This document shows positions 6,250 to 13,883 of a DNA stretch of 13,883 nt, piece by piece. Position 1 is the stretch's first letter, and every line of letters begins with the position of its first letter. The notes beneath the pieces were generated by a model. The model searched no databases and was not told the origin of the DNA. It was given only the letters and a program-made list of their open reading frames with translations. The position numbers and the translations under genes are program-made. The DNA comes from Desulfuromonadales bacterium (GTDB lineage: Bacteria > Desulfobacterota > Desulfuromonadia > Desulfuromonadales > UBA2294), in contig JACUTX010000053.1 in the NCBI GenBank assembly GCA_014859615.1, forward strand, positions 1-13,883. Reading direction: 5' to 3'.

Positions 6250-7143
6250 ATGGAAAAAACAACAAAACGACTCCTGCTTTCTCTTCTTCTGCTGGCCGCA
6301 ACTGTTATTCCGGCCACCGCTCAAACTGTCACCCTGACTTGGGACCAGAACACCGAAGCAGAGGTCAACGCTTACAAAATCTATTATCGGACTGACACTG
6401 CGACCTTGCCGTTTAATGGAACAAGCCTGGCAGAGGGGGCATCCCCGATCACAGTTTCAGGTTCAGCCTCCACGGCTCTCTCCATCAACCTCCCCGAGGA
6501 TGGCAATATTTACTATTTTGCCGCCACAGCAGTGAGCAACTCAGGCGTTGAGAGTAGCTTTTCTGAGATCATCGCAAGCGAATGGATCCCCCATTTGCAA
6601 GCACCAGCCAAAAATGCAACAGTCGGTACGGCAGCAAACTTCAGCTGGGGACTGCCACCGTCAGGCTACAACGTCACCTACGAACTTCATTACGGCACAG
6701 ATCCAAACCTGCGAAGCAACGCCGCCGCCACTATCGCCCCGAAATCGTTCACTGCCGGCTGGCCACAGCTCAAATTAAGCCTTATCGTCCCTCTGGCCAT
6801 TCTATTCTCTTTACTGATGGCGATCAGAGCGGGGCGAACAAAGCGGATCTGGCGACCGATTCGCACAGGATTCTGTATCGGTCTCCTTATTCTGCAGGCC
6901 AGTTGCGGCGGTGGTGGTGACAGCGCACTCTCTACTGATCAGACAACACCCGCTGCAGACTCAACGTCCCCCGCAACCGCTCAACCACTTTTCACCAAGG
7001 TTGTGACCGGAATCTCCACGACCGGTTACGCGATAGATGATCTGCAGTCAGACAGCGTCTACTACTGGAAAATCGTCGCCATCGATAGTGACGGGTTCCC
7101 CTACGAAAGCATCACCCAGTCATTTACCACCGCTACAAACTAG
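6250..7143 (+). CDS. Exported fibronectin type III protein with internal membrane hairpin
   Basis: The 297-residue protein starts with a Sec signal peptide (MEKTTKR, hydrophobic core, ATAQ at about 22-25). FN3 domain 1 covers about 26-112 (VTLTWDQN, AYKIYYRT, YYFAATAVSNSGVES). A second FN3 domain begins at about 115 (LQAPAKNATV, YELHYGTDPN at 144-153). It resumes only at about 247 (LFTKVVTGISTTGY, YYWKIVAIDSDG, SFTT). The roughly 95 residues between hold a hydrophobic helix (about 174-192), a strongly basic loop (R193, R196, K198, R199, R202, R205), a second shorter hydrophobic segment ending in LQASC (Cys219), then GGGGDS and a Thr/Ser/Pro/Ala linker. By the positive-inside rule the basic loop is cytoplasmic and both FN3 parts are periplasmic. 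There is no C-terminal PEP-CTERM signal. No Shine-Dalgarno is close to the ATG; an AAGGAG sits 48 nt upstream at 6196-6201 with no start codon at a usable distance. It is a lone gene behind a sigma-54 promoter, so likely part of the PrsR regulon. Its function is unknown. Confidence 0.8.
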   Translation: MEKTTKRLLLSLLLLAATVIPATAQTVTLTWDQNTEAEVNAYKIYYRTDTATLPFNGTSLAEGASPITVSGSASTALSINLPEDGNIYYFAATAVSNSGVESSFSEIIASEWIPHLQAPAKNATVGTAANFSWGLPPSGYNVTYELHYGTDPNLRSNAAATIAPKSFTAGWPQLKLSLIVPLAILFSLLMAIRAGRTKRIWRPIRTGFCIGLLILQASCGGGGDSALSTDQTTPAADSTSPATAQPLFTKVVTGISTTGYAIDDLQSDSVYYWKIVAIDSDGFPYESITQSFTTATN

Positions 7144-7162
7144 AAAACCGCAGCCTCGATGA

Positions 7163-7199
7163 GCGCGCCCCCCTCCAGCCTTTACCGAGGGGGGTGCGC
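7163..7199. terminator. GC-rich hairpin between convergent FN3 and prsR genes
   Basis: Arms 7163-7175 and 7187-7199 form a 13-bp stem (one G-T pair) with an 11-nt loop that contains the prsR stop codon. Its position between converging genes suggests a shared terminator, but neither strand has a T-run after it. Confidence 0.5.
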
Positions 7200-8597
7200 T
7201 TGCGTTGTCATCAGAATATTATGTTTTTTCATCAAATCGTAAAGTGTCGGGCGACTGACACCGAGTGAACGGGCAGTGCGTACAATGTTTTGTTCCCGTT
7301 CAAATGTCGACAAAATCATTTTCCGTTCAACATCTGCCCGCGCCTCATACAGAGTCTCCCCGGCAATGATGCAGACCTGTTTTTCCTGAAAGTCGTCCGA
7401 CGATTGACCCTCTTCTTCTGAAACAACGTCAAAGCCGAGCGACGTCGGTTCGATCACCGGTCCGTCAGTCATTACAACCGCTCGCTTAACTTTATTTTCC
7501 AACTCACGTACATTCCCAGGCCAGTTATAATCGAGCATAATGCGAATCGCATGCGAACTGAAAGAGCGGACCCGCTTATTGTATTCAGCAGCGTACTGAC
7601 GTAAAAAAAGATGTGCCAACAGAGTAATATCATCACCTCGCTCACGCAGCGGCGGCAAAGCAATAGTGATCACACCGAGACGATAATAAAGATCTTCCCG
7701 AATCCGTCCATCGGCAACGGCCTCTTCCACATTGATATTCGTCGCCGCAATGACCCGCACATCAACAGGGATGTCGTAACGCCCCCCGACCCTCTGCAAT
7801 ACTCTTTCCTGAAGAAACCGCAGAAGTTTTATCTGCAGTGCCGGTGGCATCTCTCCGATTTCGTCAAGGAGTAAAGTCCCGTTATCCGCGAATTCCAGTT
7901 TACCACGGACTCGACAAAACGCCCCGGTAAACGCACCTTTTTCATGCCCGAACAACTCCGATTCGAGAAGGGTTTCGGGTATCGAGCTACAATTAATCGG
8001 CTGAAACAGTTCCGACCGGCGCTGGCTCAAAGCGTGAATCGCCCGGGCAACCATCTCTTTACCGGTGCCACTTTCACCAACCAGCAACACCGGCACAGTC
8101 GACGAGGCGACTTTACGCACGGTGGCAAAGACCTCAAGCATAGAATGGGACTGGCCAAACAGACCTGCCAAAGCTTGCTGTTTAAAAGATTTGGCATGCA
8201 ACTGCCGGTTCTCCTCCTCTAACTGGGCTAACTGAAAAGTACGCTGCAAGATGATCCGCAACTCACTCAGTTCAATCGGCTTGGAATAGAAATCGTAGGC
8301 GCCAAGTTGCACCGCTCGTCGTGCATACGCTCTATTGTCCTGCCCGGTCACAACGATAATTTTACTACTTGGTGCTATTTCGAGCATCTCCTCCAGAGTT
8401 CTAAACCCTTCATCTACCACCATGTCATCAGGTGGAAGTCCAAGATCAAGAAGTACGGCCTGCGGCTTGTGCAGCTGAAAAACAGACAACGCTTCGATAC
8501 GATCTTCAGCAAACAACAGCCGATACGATTTACCCAATCCCCATTCGAGTTGTTTTCTGATTTTGGCGTTATCATCAACAATCAGCAATTTATCCAT
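7182..8597 (-). CDS. prsR: PEP-CTERM system response regulator PrsR (sigma-54 activator)
   Basis: This NtrC/AtoC-type transcription activator of 471 residues probably receives phosphate from PrsK and turns on sigma-54 promoters. The receiver domain (about 1-120) has the acidic pair D8/D9, phospho-acceptor D51 (AVLLDLGLP), T84 and K106. The AAA+ domain (about 145-375) has Walker A GESGTGKE (174-181), the sigma-54 contact loop GAFTGA (221-226), Walker B LLLDEIGE (242-249), the AATN sensor and WPGNVRELEN. A Fis-type helix-turn-helix closes the protein (TARSLGVSRPTLYDLMKK, about 441-458). All catalytic motifs are intact. The name rests on these domains and on direct linkage to a PrsK-type kinase; without that context it would be called an AtoC-like regulator. 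It starts 4 nt after the prsK stop, with GAGG before the ATG, so the two are translationally coupled. Confidence 0.9.
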   Translation of the reverse strand: MDKLLIVDDNAKIRKQLEWGLGKSYRLLFAEDRIEALSVFQLHKPQAVLLDLGLPPDDMVVDEGFRTLEEMLEIAPSSKIIVVTGQDNRAYARRAVQLGAYDFYSKPIELSELRIILQRTFQLAQLEEENRQLHAKSFKQQALAGLFGQSHSMLEVFATVRKVASSTVPVLLVGESGTGKEMVARAIHALSQRRSELFQPINCSSIPETLLESELFGHEKGAFTGAFCRVRGKLEFADNGTLLLDEIGEMPPALQIKLLRFLQERVLQRVGGRYDIPVDVRVIAATNINVEEAVADGRIREDLYYRLGVITIALPPLRERGDDITLLAHLFLRQYAAEYNKRVRSFSSHAIRIMLDYNWPGNVRELENKVKRAVVMTDGPVIEPTSLGFDVVSEEEGQSSDDFQEKQVCIIAGETLYEARADVERKMILSTFEREQNIVRTARSLGVSRPTLYDLMKKHNILMTTQAHPPR

Positions 8598-8601
8598 TTG
8601 C

Positions 8602-10668
8602 TTAAACCTCTGCAGTTAAGATTGACGGCAGATAAACCCGAAATTCACTCCCTTTACCAATGGCACTATCAACTTCAATCCGACCACCATGTGCCTCGAC
8701 AATCTGACAACAGTGATAGAGACCGATCCCCAAGCCACCTTCCTTTGTTGATGCAAACGGACGAAACAGATTCTCGGCAATAAAGTCAGCAGACATGCCA
8801 CACCCATGATCGCGACAGATCAGCAGGGGACCAGTTTCATTGCAGATTTCAACCGTAATACTACCCCCCCTACCTGAAGCTTCAATCGCGTTCAGAATCA
8901 GATTTGTGACCACTTTTTTTATTTCGTTCCGGTCAATCATCACTTCAACATCAGCGCCTGATAGACGAACTCTATCGCTATTGATTTCCGCAAGGGTTTC
9001 GGTCACCAACCGTTTAAGATTATACACCTCACAGACTAAAAGATTTGATTCACCAATATTTTTCAAACGCCCGATCAAGCTGTTCATCTGGCCAACAGTG
9101 CTCGCAAGCGTCTCAATCATGTCATCTTGAAACCTTCGATCAGTAATCAATTCACGACCATTTTCCACCATCAGCGAGAGAATCGATCCCAGGTTTTTAA
9201 GATCGTGCATAACAAAGGCAGAGACCTTGCCGACCGCCGCCATCTCACGCTGCTCAGCCAGTTGTCGTGAGAGTCGCTCGTTGAACAGAACGGCAGCGAC
9301 CTGATGGCTGAAAATTTTCATCAGATCATAATCCTCATAAATGACCGGTTCGTCAGTATTGATTCGCCGGCAAAGAGCAACCACCCCGCCAAGCTCTTCA
9401 CCAAAAAAAATCGGCACGATAAACTCAATATCGTGACGCTTCAATAACTGCGAATCAGCATCCGAAAGCTCGGCTGCATTTTCCGTCAAATTCAAGACCC
9501 ACTGTTTCGTTTTTAAAAAAATACCAAGAGAGCTTTGCAGATCGATCCGGTCCGGCATTTTCCCTCCGGAATTTACAGCAACCGCTGTCAGTAAAGTCTC
9601 TTTACTCTGGGCCAGGTAGAGACCACCACCCAGCACGGCAAAAGTCTGGCAATAAATTTCGACAATAACGGTGTAGAGAGATTCTACATCACGGGCTGTC
9701 GTCAATCGGCTCGTCATCTTCATCCAGAGCAGACGGTAATCGTACTTTTGCTCATAAAAATTCTTATGTAAAAATACTTTAGTCTTGCGCCGCATTGATT
9801 CAGACAAAAGCAACAACAACAGCGCTACCCCACTAAACAGAGAGAGGCTAAGCAGCAGAGCACGACTGAACGCAGGGCCGAGGTAACGCAGCCCTTCACC
9901 CACCAAGCCGACAAAAACAAGGTAGCCAAATACAACCACCAGAATAATAGAGTGAAAAGCGGCCGCTGGCGATAACGTCAGCCGAACCGGATACCGCCGA
10001 CGCAAACGAGCAAAAAGAAACAGCATGAGACCCAAAACAATTGCAGCGAGTCGCGCAGGAACCAGAGTCATATCGAGGGTTCGGTAAAGCAGCGCCTGGT
10101 TATAATAAATCAGCTGCATCGCCATGATCGAACCGATACCGAGCAGTTCAAATTTCATACACCAACGATCCCGGCGTGCAAGTGCAGCATACGATCGTTC
10201 CAGCATCACCAGCGCAACGAGAAGGTAAACAGAGATCAGAAAGTAAAAAAAGAACCCGGTCGGTCCAAGAAACAAAAGATATTCCGATCCGAAATCAGGG
10301 CTGAAAATCAGCGTATGCAGATCCGGGATAAGTGCCAGAGCAAGAAGGATAACCCCTCCTGTCCAGAACAGCCCTCCTGGAATCGGACGCTTACGCAGGC
10401 TCCCTCTGGACTTAAATGACGCGTAAAGAACCCAACTCGCCGGCAACATCGCCTCGCAAACAAATACGAACGGTTTAATCTTCAGCAAGTTTTCCGGGTT
10501 TTGTATCAAAAAGAGATCAAGCAACTCTATCGCAGCGGTCAGGAGCAGAGCCATAACAAGTGGCCACTCCCGATGCGAAGAGGGAGGACGAAGCAGAAGA
10601 TAGATGGACGTACCGGCAAGCAATGAGACCGCACAAAGGCTCAATATTAAGATTGAATTCTGTCCCAT
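8602..10668 (-). CDS. prsK: PEP-CTERM system membrane histidine kinase PrsK
   Basis: This 688-residue sensor kinase of the inner membrane has about nine hydrophobic helices in the first 290 residues, arranged like the PrsK family and unlike two-helix sensors with a large periplasmic domain. A GAF-like domain follows at about 320-465 (TTARDVESLYTVIVEIY, then FIVPIFFGEELGGVVAL). The phospho-acceptor is His488 in the unusual HDLKN motif. The ATPase domain has an N-box NLILNAIEAS (N589, N593), a G1 box RDHGCGM (about 619-625) and a G2 box GGLGIGL (644-650). The signal sensed is unknown. In species that have it, PrsK occurs together with PrsR, exosortase and PEP-CTERM proteins. The ATG at 10668 has AGGT about 8 nt before it. 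It lies 15 nt after the GT2 gene and 4 nt before prsR. Confidence 0.92.
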   Translation of the reverse strand: MGQNSILILSLCAVSLLAGTSIYLLLRPPSSHREWPLVMALLLTAAIELLDLFLIQNPENLLKIKPFVFVCEAMLPASWVLYASFKSRGSLRKRPIPGGLFWTGGVILLALALIPDLHTLIFSPDFGSEYLLFLGPTGFFFYFLISVYLLVALVMLERSYAALARRDRWCMKFELLGIGSIMAMQLIYYNQALLYRTLDMTLVPARLAAIVLGLMLFLFARLRRRYPVRLTLSPAAAFHSIILVVVFGYLVFVGLVGEGLRYLGPAFSRALLLSLSLFSGVALLLLLLSESMRRKTKVFLHKNFYEQKYDYRLLWMKMTSRLTTARDVESLYTVIVEIYCQTFAVLGGGLYLAQSKETLLTAVAVNSGGKMPDRIDLQSSLGIFLKTKQWVLNLTENAAELSDADSQLLKRHDIEFIVPIFFGEELGGVVALCRRINTDEPVIYEDYDLMKIFSHQVAAVLFNERLSRQLAEQREMAAVGKVSAFVMHDLKNLGSILSLMVENGRELITDRRFQDDMIETLASTVGQMNSLIGRLKNIGESNLLVCEVYNLKRLVTETLAEINSDRVRLSGADVEVMIDRNEIKKVVTNLILNAIEASGRGGSITVEICNETGPLLICRDHGCGMSADFIAENLFRPFASTKEGGLGIGLYHCCQIVEAHGGRIEVDSAIGKGSEFRVYLPSILTAEV

Positions 10669-10683
10669 ATATCAACCTGCTAT

Positions 10684-11817
10684 TTAACGCTGCGAAGGTG
10701 CCCACATCACCATCCGATTGCCACTCAGATATCGCCACCAGGCGACCAGAATCGAGAGATTCACGGTCATAAAATAGAGGGGAATTTTCAGTAAAATCTG
10801 CGTCGGAGTCTCTCTCTGACGCCACGCATAAAAAGCAGCGGCGTAAAAAGCCGCCTGTCCCAGAAACAGGAGTAAAAACAGATCCGAAAAGTTTATCAGC
10901 AAAAGGTTTGATATCAAGGCGAGCAACAAAAAGAGAGGAACCAGCCAGCGGAGCAGCTTGTGACAGAAAAACTGGTAGGCAAACAGGCCGTAGCGAAACG
11001 GATTCAAAAACTCGAGATTCCGGAAATAGACCGTCAAGCCGCGCAAGACGGTGCGGACCTTGCGGTCGAATTCTTTATTGCTGTCGGCGATATCCGGGTA
11101 ATAGCCGATCACCGCCGGATCACTGATCCCGCGCAGACCGAGCTTCATACTGTTGAGCACGGTTCGAAAATCACTCTGCATCTCGGCAGAAAAGTCGGCA
11201 CAAACCTTACGACGTGCAGCAAAAAAAGAACCGCTCAGGCCAACCAGTGAGTTGACCCGCGATTCGAGCCCTCGCAGCCACATCTCATAACGGACATAAA
11301 ACCCCTCACCGCACGACTTGCCGTCATGGCCGACAATTCGATCAACACTGCTGACGCAACCGACAGTCGGATCGGCGAAATTGGCTGCTATCGCCCGCAG
11401 GCCGTCGGGTAGAATAATCGTTGCGACATCGGAGAAGGCTATGATTTCACCGGTCGCCACGGCCACCGCCTCGCGCTGGGCATTCTCCTTACCACCCCGC
11501 CGCCGAACCTCAAACAGGTCGATGCCACGATCAGCATACTCGGAGACAATACTGTTGGTTGCATCGGTTGAACCATCGGAGGCGACCAGGACCTGCAGCC
11601 GGTTGCGCGGATAATCGATGCCCAGGGTGTTCTCCAACTTTTCCCGGATCCGCTTCTCTTCGTTATGGACAGTGATGATCAATGTCATCGACGGTAGATA
11701 GTCACCTTTTGCAACAGCTTGAGAACGGAACAAAGAGACCACTTCGAGCGACAGCGGGTAGCCGAAATAAGCCCAGAAAATCAGGAAGAGAGAACCGGTT
11801 AAAACAAGCGTCAACAT
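10684..11817 (-). CDS. Membrane family 2 glycosyltransferase
   Basis: This 377-residue protein probably transfers a sugar from a nucleotide donor during exopolysaccharide synthesis at the inner membrane. An N-terminal membrane helix (about 2-22, ending in YFGYPL) is followed by a GT-A domain: SMTLIITVHNEE (43-54), VLVASDGSTDAT (76-87), IIAFSDVATII with D130 at the DXD position, and QSDFRT with D216 near the catalytic acid position. The usual QXXRW motif of processive enzymes is replaced by RKVRTVLRGL (252-261), a variant common in ExoA-like enzymes. Three C-terminal helices follow at about 293-310, 312-331 and 345-363. AGGGGG precedes the ATG by 9 nt. Position between a GT4 enzyme and prsK fits the glycosyltransferases typical of exosortase/EPS loci. 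Donor and acceptor cannot be told from sequence. Confidence 0.87.
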   Translation of the reverse strand: MLTLVLTGSLFLIFWAYFGYPLSLEVVSLFRSQAVAKGDYLPSMTLIITVHNEEKRIREKLENTLGIDYPRNRLQVLVASDGSTDATNSIVSEYADRGIDLFEVRRRGGKENAQREAVAVATGEIIAFSDVATIILPDGLRAIAANFADPTVGCVSSVDRIVGHDGKSCGEGFYVRYEMWLRGLESRVNSLVGLSGSFFAARRKVCADFSAEMQSDFRTVLNSMKLGLRGISDPAVIGYYPDIADSNKEFDRKVRTVLRGLTVYFRNLEFLNPFRYGLFAYQFFCHKLLRWLVPLFLLLALISNLLLINFSDLFLLLFLGQAAFYAAAFYAWRQRETPTQILLKIPLYFMTVNLSILVAWWRYLSGNRMVMWAPSQR

Positions 11818-11852
11818 GAAGACAACCCCCTGTGAAAAAGGTAATTTTGAGT

Positions 11853-12947
11853 TCAGGCAAGAAGGTCACGGTAAATTTGGCAGTAGTGTGCCCCCATGCT
11901 CTGCGCGGAAAACGAACCTCGGATTTTTTCACGCGCAGCCTCGCCTATCCGTCTGCGAACAGTTGCATCGCGTAACTGCAAAAGTGGTTGAGCAAATGAT
12001 TCCGGACGGCGGTCATTGACCAGAAAGCCGTCGACTCCGTCCGTAATGATCTCACCGATGCCACCAACATTCGGTGCAATCACCGGCAGGCCATACGCCA
12101 TCGCCTCAAGGATGCTCATCGGAATTCCTTCGTGCTCGGATGTATTCAAATAAACATTGATGCTGCTATAAAATTCATTGATATCATCCCGGTGCCCCGG
12201 CAGAGTAAAGACCCCTTCCAGCCGGTGTTGGGCGATCTTCTGCTCGATCTTCGACCGCTCTGGTCCCTCTCCGATCAGCTCAAAGCGCACAGCAGGTTCG
12301 TCCGTAAACACTACTTGAGCGATCTCAACCATTAACGGAAAATTCTTGACCGGAAACAGCCGTCCGGCGGAGCCGACAACCAGAGAACTCCCATCTACCT
12401 GCGAAGTGCAAGTTTTTGGGAGATTGATGCCATTATTCACAACAGAAATCCGTTCGGCGGGGATGCCGCAATCGGCTTTTAAGTAGTCACTGATGTTGGC
12501 AGAAACCCCGACGACCTTGTCAAACCGGGTGCGCAGCAGCAACCGGTTAAACTCTGCAACCAGCCGCCCTTTTTTGAAGCTTTGGTGTGAGCCGGTATCC
12601 GGCATGCCATGTTGTGTGGTCACCAAACGGATTGGCCGACGACCACGACTCGCCAGATACGCCAGTATATTTTCCTTATAACGATGGGAATGGATGATGT
12701 GGGGTTGGTGGCGGTTGATCAAGCCGCGCGTGGTTGATAACAGCTGCAAAAAAGTACTATTCCGCTCGGCAGCGACAGTCAGATCAACAGGTAATCTTCC
12801 GAGCTTATCCGCGAGAGTCCCTTCGTTCAAAAGATACACGAAGAGCTCAAGCTTCGGATAATCGAGCATCTCGCGTACCAGATTATAGGCCATCACCTCC
12901 GCGCCAGCCCAAAGGTCACCTGAAATAATATATAAAACCCTCACCAA
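11853..12947 (-). CDS. Family 4 glycosyltransferase (GT-B fold)
   Basis: This 364-residue retaining glycosyltransferase is probably peripheral on the cytoplasmic side and adds a sugar to a lipid-linked or growing polysaccharide. The N-terminal Rossmann half has YIISGDLWAGAEV (the Gly-rich acceptor loop), HIIHSHRYKENI and TTQHGMP. The C-terminal half has VGSAGRLFPVKNF (donor domain start, about 191-203), FELIGEGPE, and EGIPMSILEAMAYGLPVIA with the E-x7-E pair E273/E281. The domain order and length are those of GT4 enzymes such as the Stp2-like ones of PEP-CTERM/EPS loci; that subgroup is only suggested. The start is either TTG 12947 or GTG 12944, both close behind GGGGGA. It is the first visible gene of the operon running through prsR. 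Confidence 0.9.
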   Translation of the reverse strand: MVRVLYIISGDLWAGAEVMAYNLVREMLDYPKLELFVYLLNEGTLADKLGRLPVDLTVAAERNSTFLQLLSTTRGLINRHQPHIIHSHRYKENILAYLASRGRRPIRLVTTQHGMPDTGSHQSFKKGRLVAEFNRLLLRTRFDKVVGVSANISDYLKADCGIPAERISVVNNGINLPKTCTSQVDGSSLVVGSAGRLFPVKNFPLMVEIAQVVFTDEPAVRFELIGEGPERSKIEQKIAQHRLEGVFTLPGHRDDINEFYSSINVYLNTSEHEGIPMSILEAMAYGLPVIAPNVGGIGEIITDGVDGFLVNDRRPESFAQPLLQLRDATVRRRIGEAAREKIRGSFSAQSMGAHYCQIYRDLLA

Positions 12948-13084
12948 TCCCCCAGCGCGGCAAACAGCTTCATAATCTCACTGCTTAAATTCTTGTCACA
13001 TAATATCTATACGCAAAATTTGTACTTACCGATTTTAAAAAATCCCCTAATCTTTTTGTCACTATTCAGCACCTGCGAAAAAAT

Positions 13085-13161
13085 TGTCATTCCCGAGGAG
13101 GTAATCGGGAATCCAGCTTTTAAAGCCAGGGATCCTTTATAGAATCTTTATTGGAATGACA
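13085..13161. repeat. 77-bp palindromic repeat element (dRS3-like ends)
   Basis: The element is bounded by TGTCATTCC (13085-13093) and its exact reverse complement GGAATGACA (13153-13161). Inside it an inverted repeat ATTCCCGA-N8-TCGGGAAT (13089-13096 and 13105-13112) matches the ATTCCC-N8-GGGAAT form of the Neisseria dRS3 repeat. Similar GGGAATCCAG-type repeats are scattered between genes in many proteobacteria. It has no coding capacity and may be a non-autonomous mobile or structural repeat. Only one copy is in the window. Confidence 0.6.
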
Positions 13162-13218
13162 GGCTTTCTTATGATTCTTAATAGCACTGACTAGTTAAAT
13201 CTTTTTTATTAAAAGTTT

Positions 13219-13239
13219 ATTGGTGACATAAGAACCAAT
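13219..13239 (-). terminator. Possible terminator of the VWA gene
   Basis: ATTGGT (13219-13224) and ACCAAT (13234-13239) make a 6-bp stem with a 9-nt loop, 23 nt past the stop codon at 13263. On the minus strand the stem is followed by AAACTTTTAAT. The stem is short and AT-rich, so the call is weak. Confidence 0.3.
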
Positions 13240-13262
13240 GCAAACAACATCGCCCCTGGAAG

Positions 13263-13883
13263 CTAAGGACAGGGAAGAATGGTACGAGAGTCTTCTCCTA
13301 TCCCCCCCTCAGACAGAGTCACCCTTGCATTCAAGATGACAGAATCGCCAGATGTGAAGACCGAATCGCAGATCAGCAGATATTGGTCAACGAACAGGAT
13401 CTGTGCCAGTTGCTGATAAATTGTACTGAGATGCCCCGCAAGCAAGGTATCGAAATACTGACCTCCAGTATCATTCGCCAACGAGTTAATTCCTTCTTCA
13501 TCCACGCCAGTCCCAATCCCGATAGTAAATACTGGAACTCCGGTTGATATGGCATAATTCTTCACCTCAAAAAATGTGTGCTCAGAAGTTGCATCACCTT
13601 CATTTATGTATTCAACTCCATCTGTCAATAAAATCACAGCTCTGCGAGCATCATGTTGAAAAGACAAATCTTCCACAGCTTGATAGATAGCGTCATAAAG
13701 TCGTGTAGATCTGCCATAATCCCAGGCCTCTTCAACTTTATCGATCAGAAGCGCTTTACCAGAATCATCGCCCGCTACAAACGGTTGCACAACCTCAACG
13801 GCCGAGTCAAATTTAACAATTTCTGCACTATCGCTAGGGCTGAGCTGATTAATGAAGTGAATCACGCCCTCTTCCATACCTAA
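13263..13883 (-). CDS. von Willebrand factor A domain protein (5' end beyond the right edge)
   Basis: The frame is open to the window edge, so 206 residues are the C-terminal part of a longer protein; an internal ATG at 13877 is not the real start. The visible part is most of a VWA domain: FINQLSPSDSAEIVKFDS, then STRLYDAIYQAV with the conserved MIDAS threonine, RAVILLTDGVEYIN with the MIDAS aspartate, VPVFTIGIGTGVDEEGINSLANDTGGQYF, and the last helix STIYQQLAQIL. The first MIDAS element (DxSxS) should lie just outside. A short beta-rich tail with two cysteines (LLICDSVF ... ILPCP) ends the protein. VWA domains bind ligands through a metal ion. The location and partner of this one cannot be told without its N-terminus. 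It is on the same strand as the glycosyltransferase operon but separated by 315 bp. Confidence 0.85.
   Translation of the reverse strand, partial: LGMEEGVIHFINQLSPSDSAEIVKFDSAVEVVQPFVAGDDSGKALLIDKVEEAWDYGRSTRLYDAIYQAVEDLSFQHDARRAVILLTDGVEYINEGDATSEHTFFEVKNYAISTGVPVFTIGIGTGVDEEGINSLANDTGGQYFDTLLAGHLSTIYQQLAQILFVDQYLLICDSVFTSGDSVILNARVTLSEGGIGEDSRTILPCP

Larger units (their letters stand above)
12948..13262. other. Spacer before the glycosyltransferase/prsKR operon
   Basis: This AT-rich gap holds a 77-bp imperfect-palindromic repeat (13085-13161) and a short hairpin (13219-13239). It presumably also contains the promoter of the glycosyltransferase-prsKR operon on the minus strand, but no convincing -35/-10 or -24/-12 site was recognised. 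No gene is supported. Confidence 0.5.

Noticed and set aside
6102..6395. Plus-strand open frame of 97 codons starting before the FN3 gene
   Set aside because: It begins upstream of the sigma-54 promoter, has no ribosome binding site at its start, and overlaps the FN3 gene out of frame with unconvincing composition.
6771..6910. Possible C-terminal PEP-CTERM/exosortase signal (helix plus basic cluster) inside the FN3 protein
   Set aside because: There is no Pro-Glu-Pro motif before the helix, and the protein continues for about 100 residues after the basic cluster, so it is not a C-terminal sorting signal.
6862..6920. Lipobox at Cys219 of the FN3 protein as a true lipoprotein site
   Set aside because: The -3 position is Gln instead of a small hydrophobic residue, and the segment is internal. 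It is kept only as an alternative in the finding.
11400..11440. GT2 enzyme judged inactive because it lacks a classic DXD and QXXRW
   Set aside because: The key aspartates (D81, D130, D216) and an RKVRT motif are present, a known variant outside the processive cellulose-synthase type.

Overview
The window looks like part of the chromosome of a Gram-negative, probably anaerobic deltaproteobacterium of the Desulfuromonadales/Geobacter type. This placement is inferred from protein style: an Smr protein with an AENLNNPF...LKGL start, an ATP-dependent PEP carboxykinase, a lipoprotein lytic transglycosylase, and above all a PrsK/PrsR two-component pair, which is known only from bacteria with the exosortase/PEP-CTERM protein-sorting system. 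No RNA gene, CRISPR array, phage gene or insertion sequence was found.

Left part (1-5740), all on the minus strand. Read in transcription order, a MltD-like membrane-bound lytic transglycosylase with three LysM domains overlaps a small protein with four UbiV-like cysteines, and a terminator follows. Next comes pckA with its own bidirectional terminator. Last is a two-gene unit: a membrane-anchored TPR protein followed, 6 nt later, by an Smr-domain protein that runs off the left edge.

Middle (5741-7143). A gene-poor stretch of about 500 bp leads into a single plus-strand gene for an exported fibronectin type III protein. A good sigma-54 -24/-12 promoter (GG-N10-GC) lies about 95 bp before its start codon. 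A lone gene behind a large intergenic region with a sigma-54 site is the arrangement known for the PrsK/PrsR regulon of PEP-CTERM systems, and prsR itself, an NtrC-type sigma-54 activator, converges on this gene from the other side. The protein is odd: its second FN3 domain appears to be split by a two-helix membrane hairpin.

Right part (7182-12947), a compact minus-strand operon: GT4 glycosyltransferase, GT2 membrane glycosyltransferase, PrsK sensor kinase, PrsR response regulator, with gaps of 35, 15 and 4 nt. The likely overall job is exopolysaccharide synthesis plus control of surface/exported proteins of the exosortase system. The exosortase itself is not in the window and would be expected nearby, most likely beyond the right edge. 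A spacer of about 315 bp containing a 77-bp imperfect-palindromic repeat separates the operon from the 3' part of a von Willebrand factor A domain gene at the right edge.
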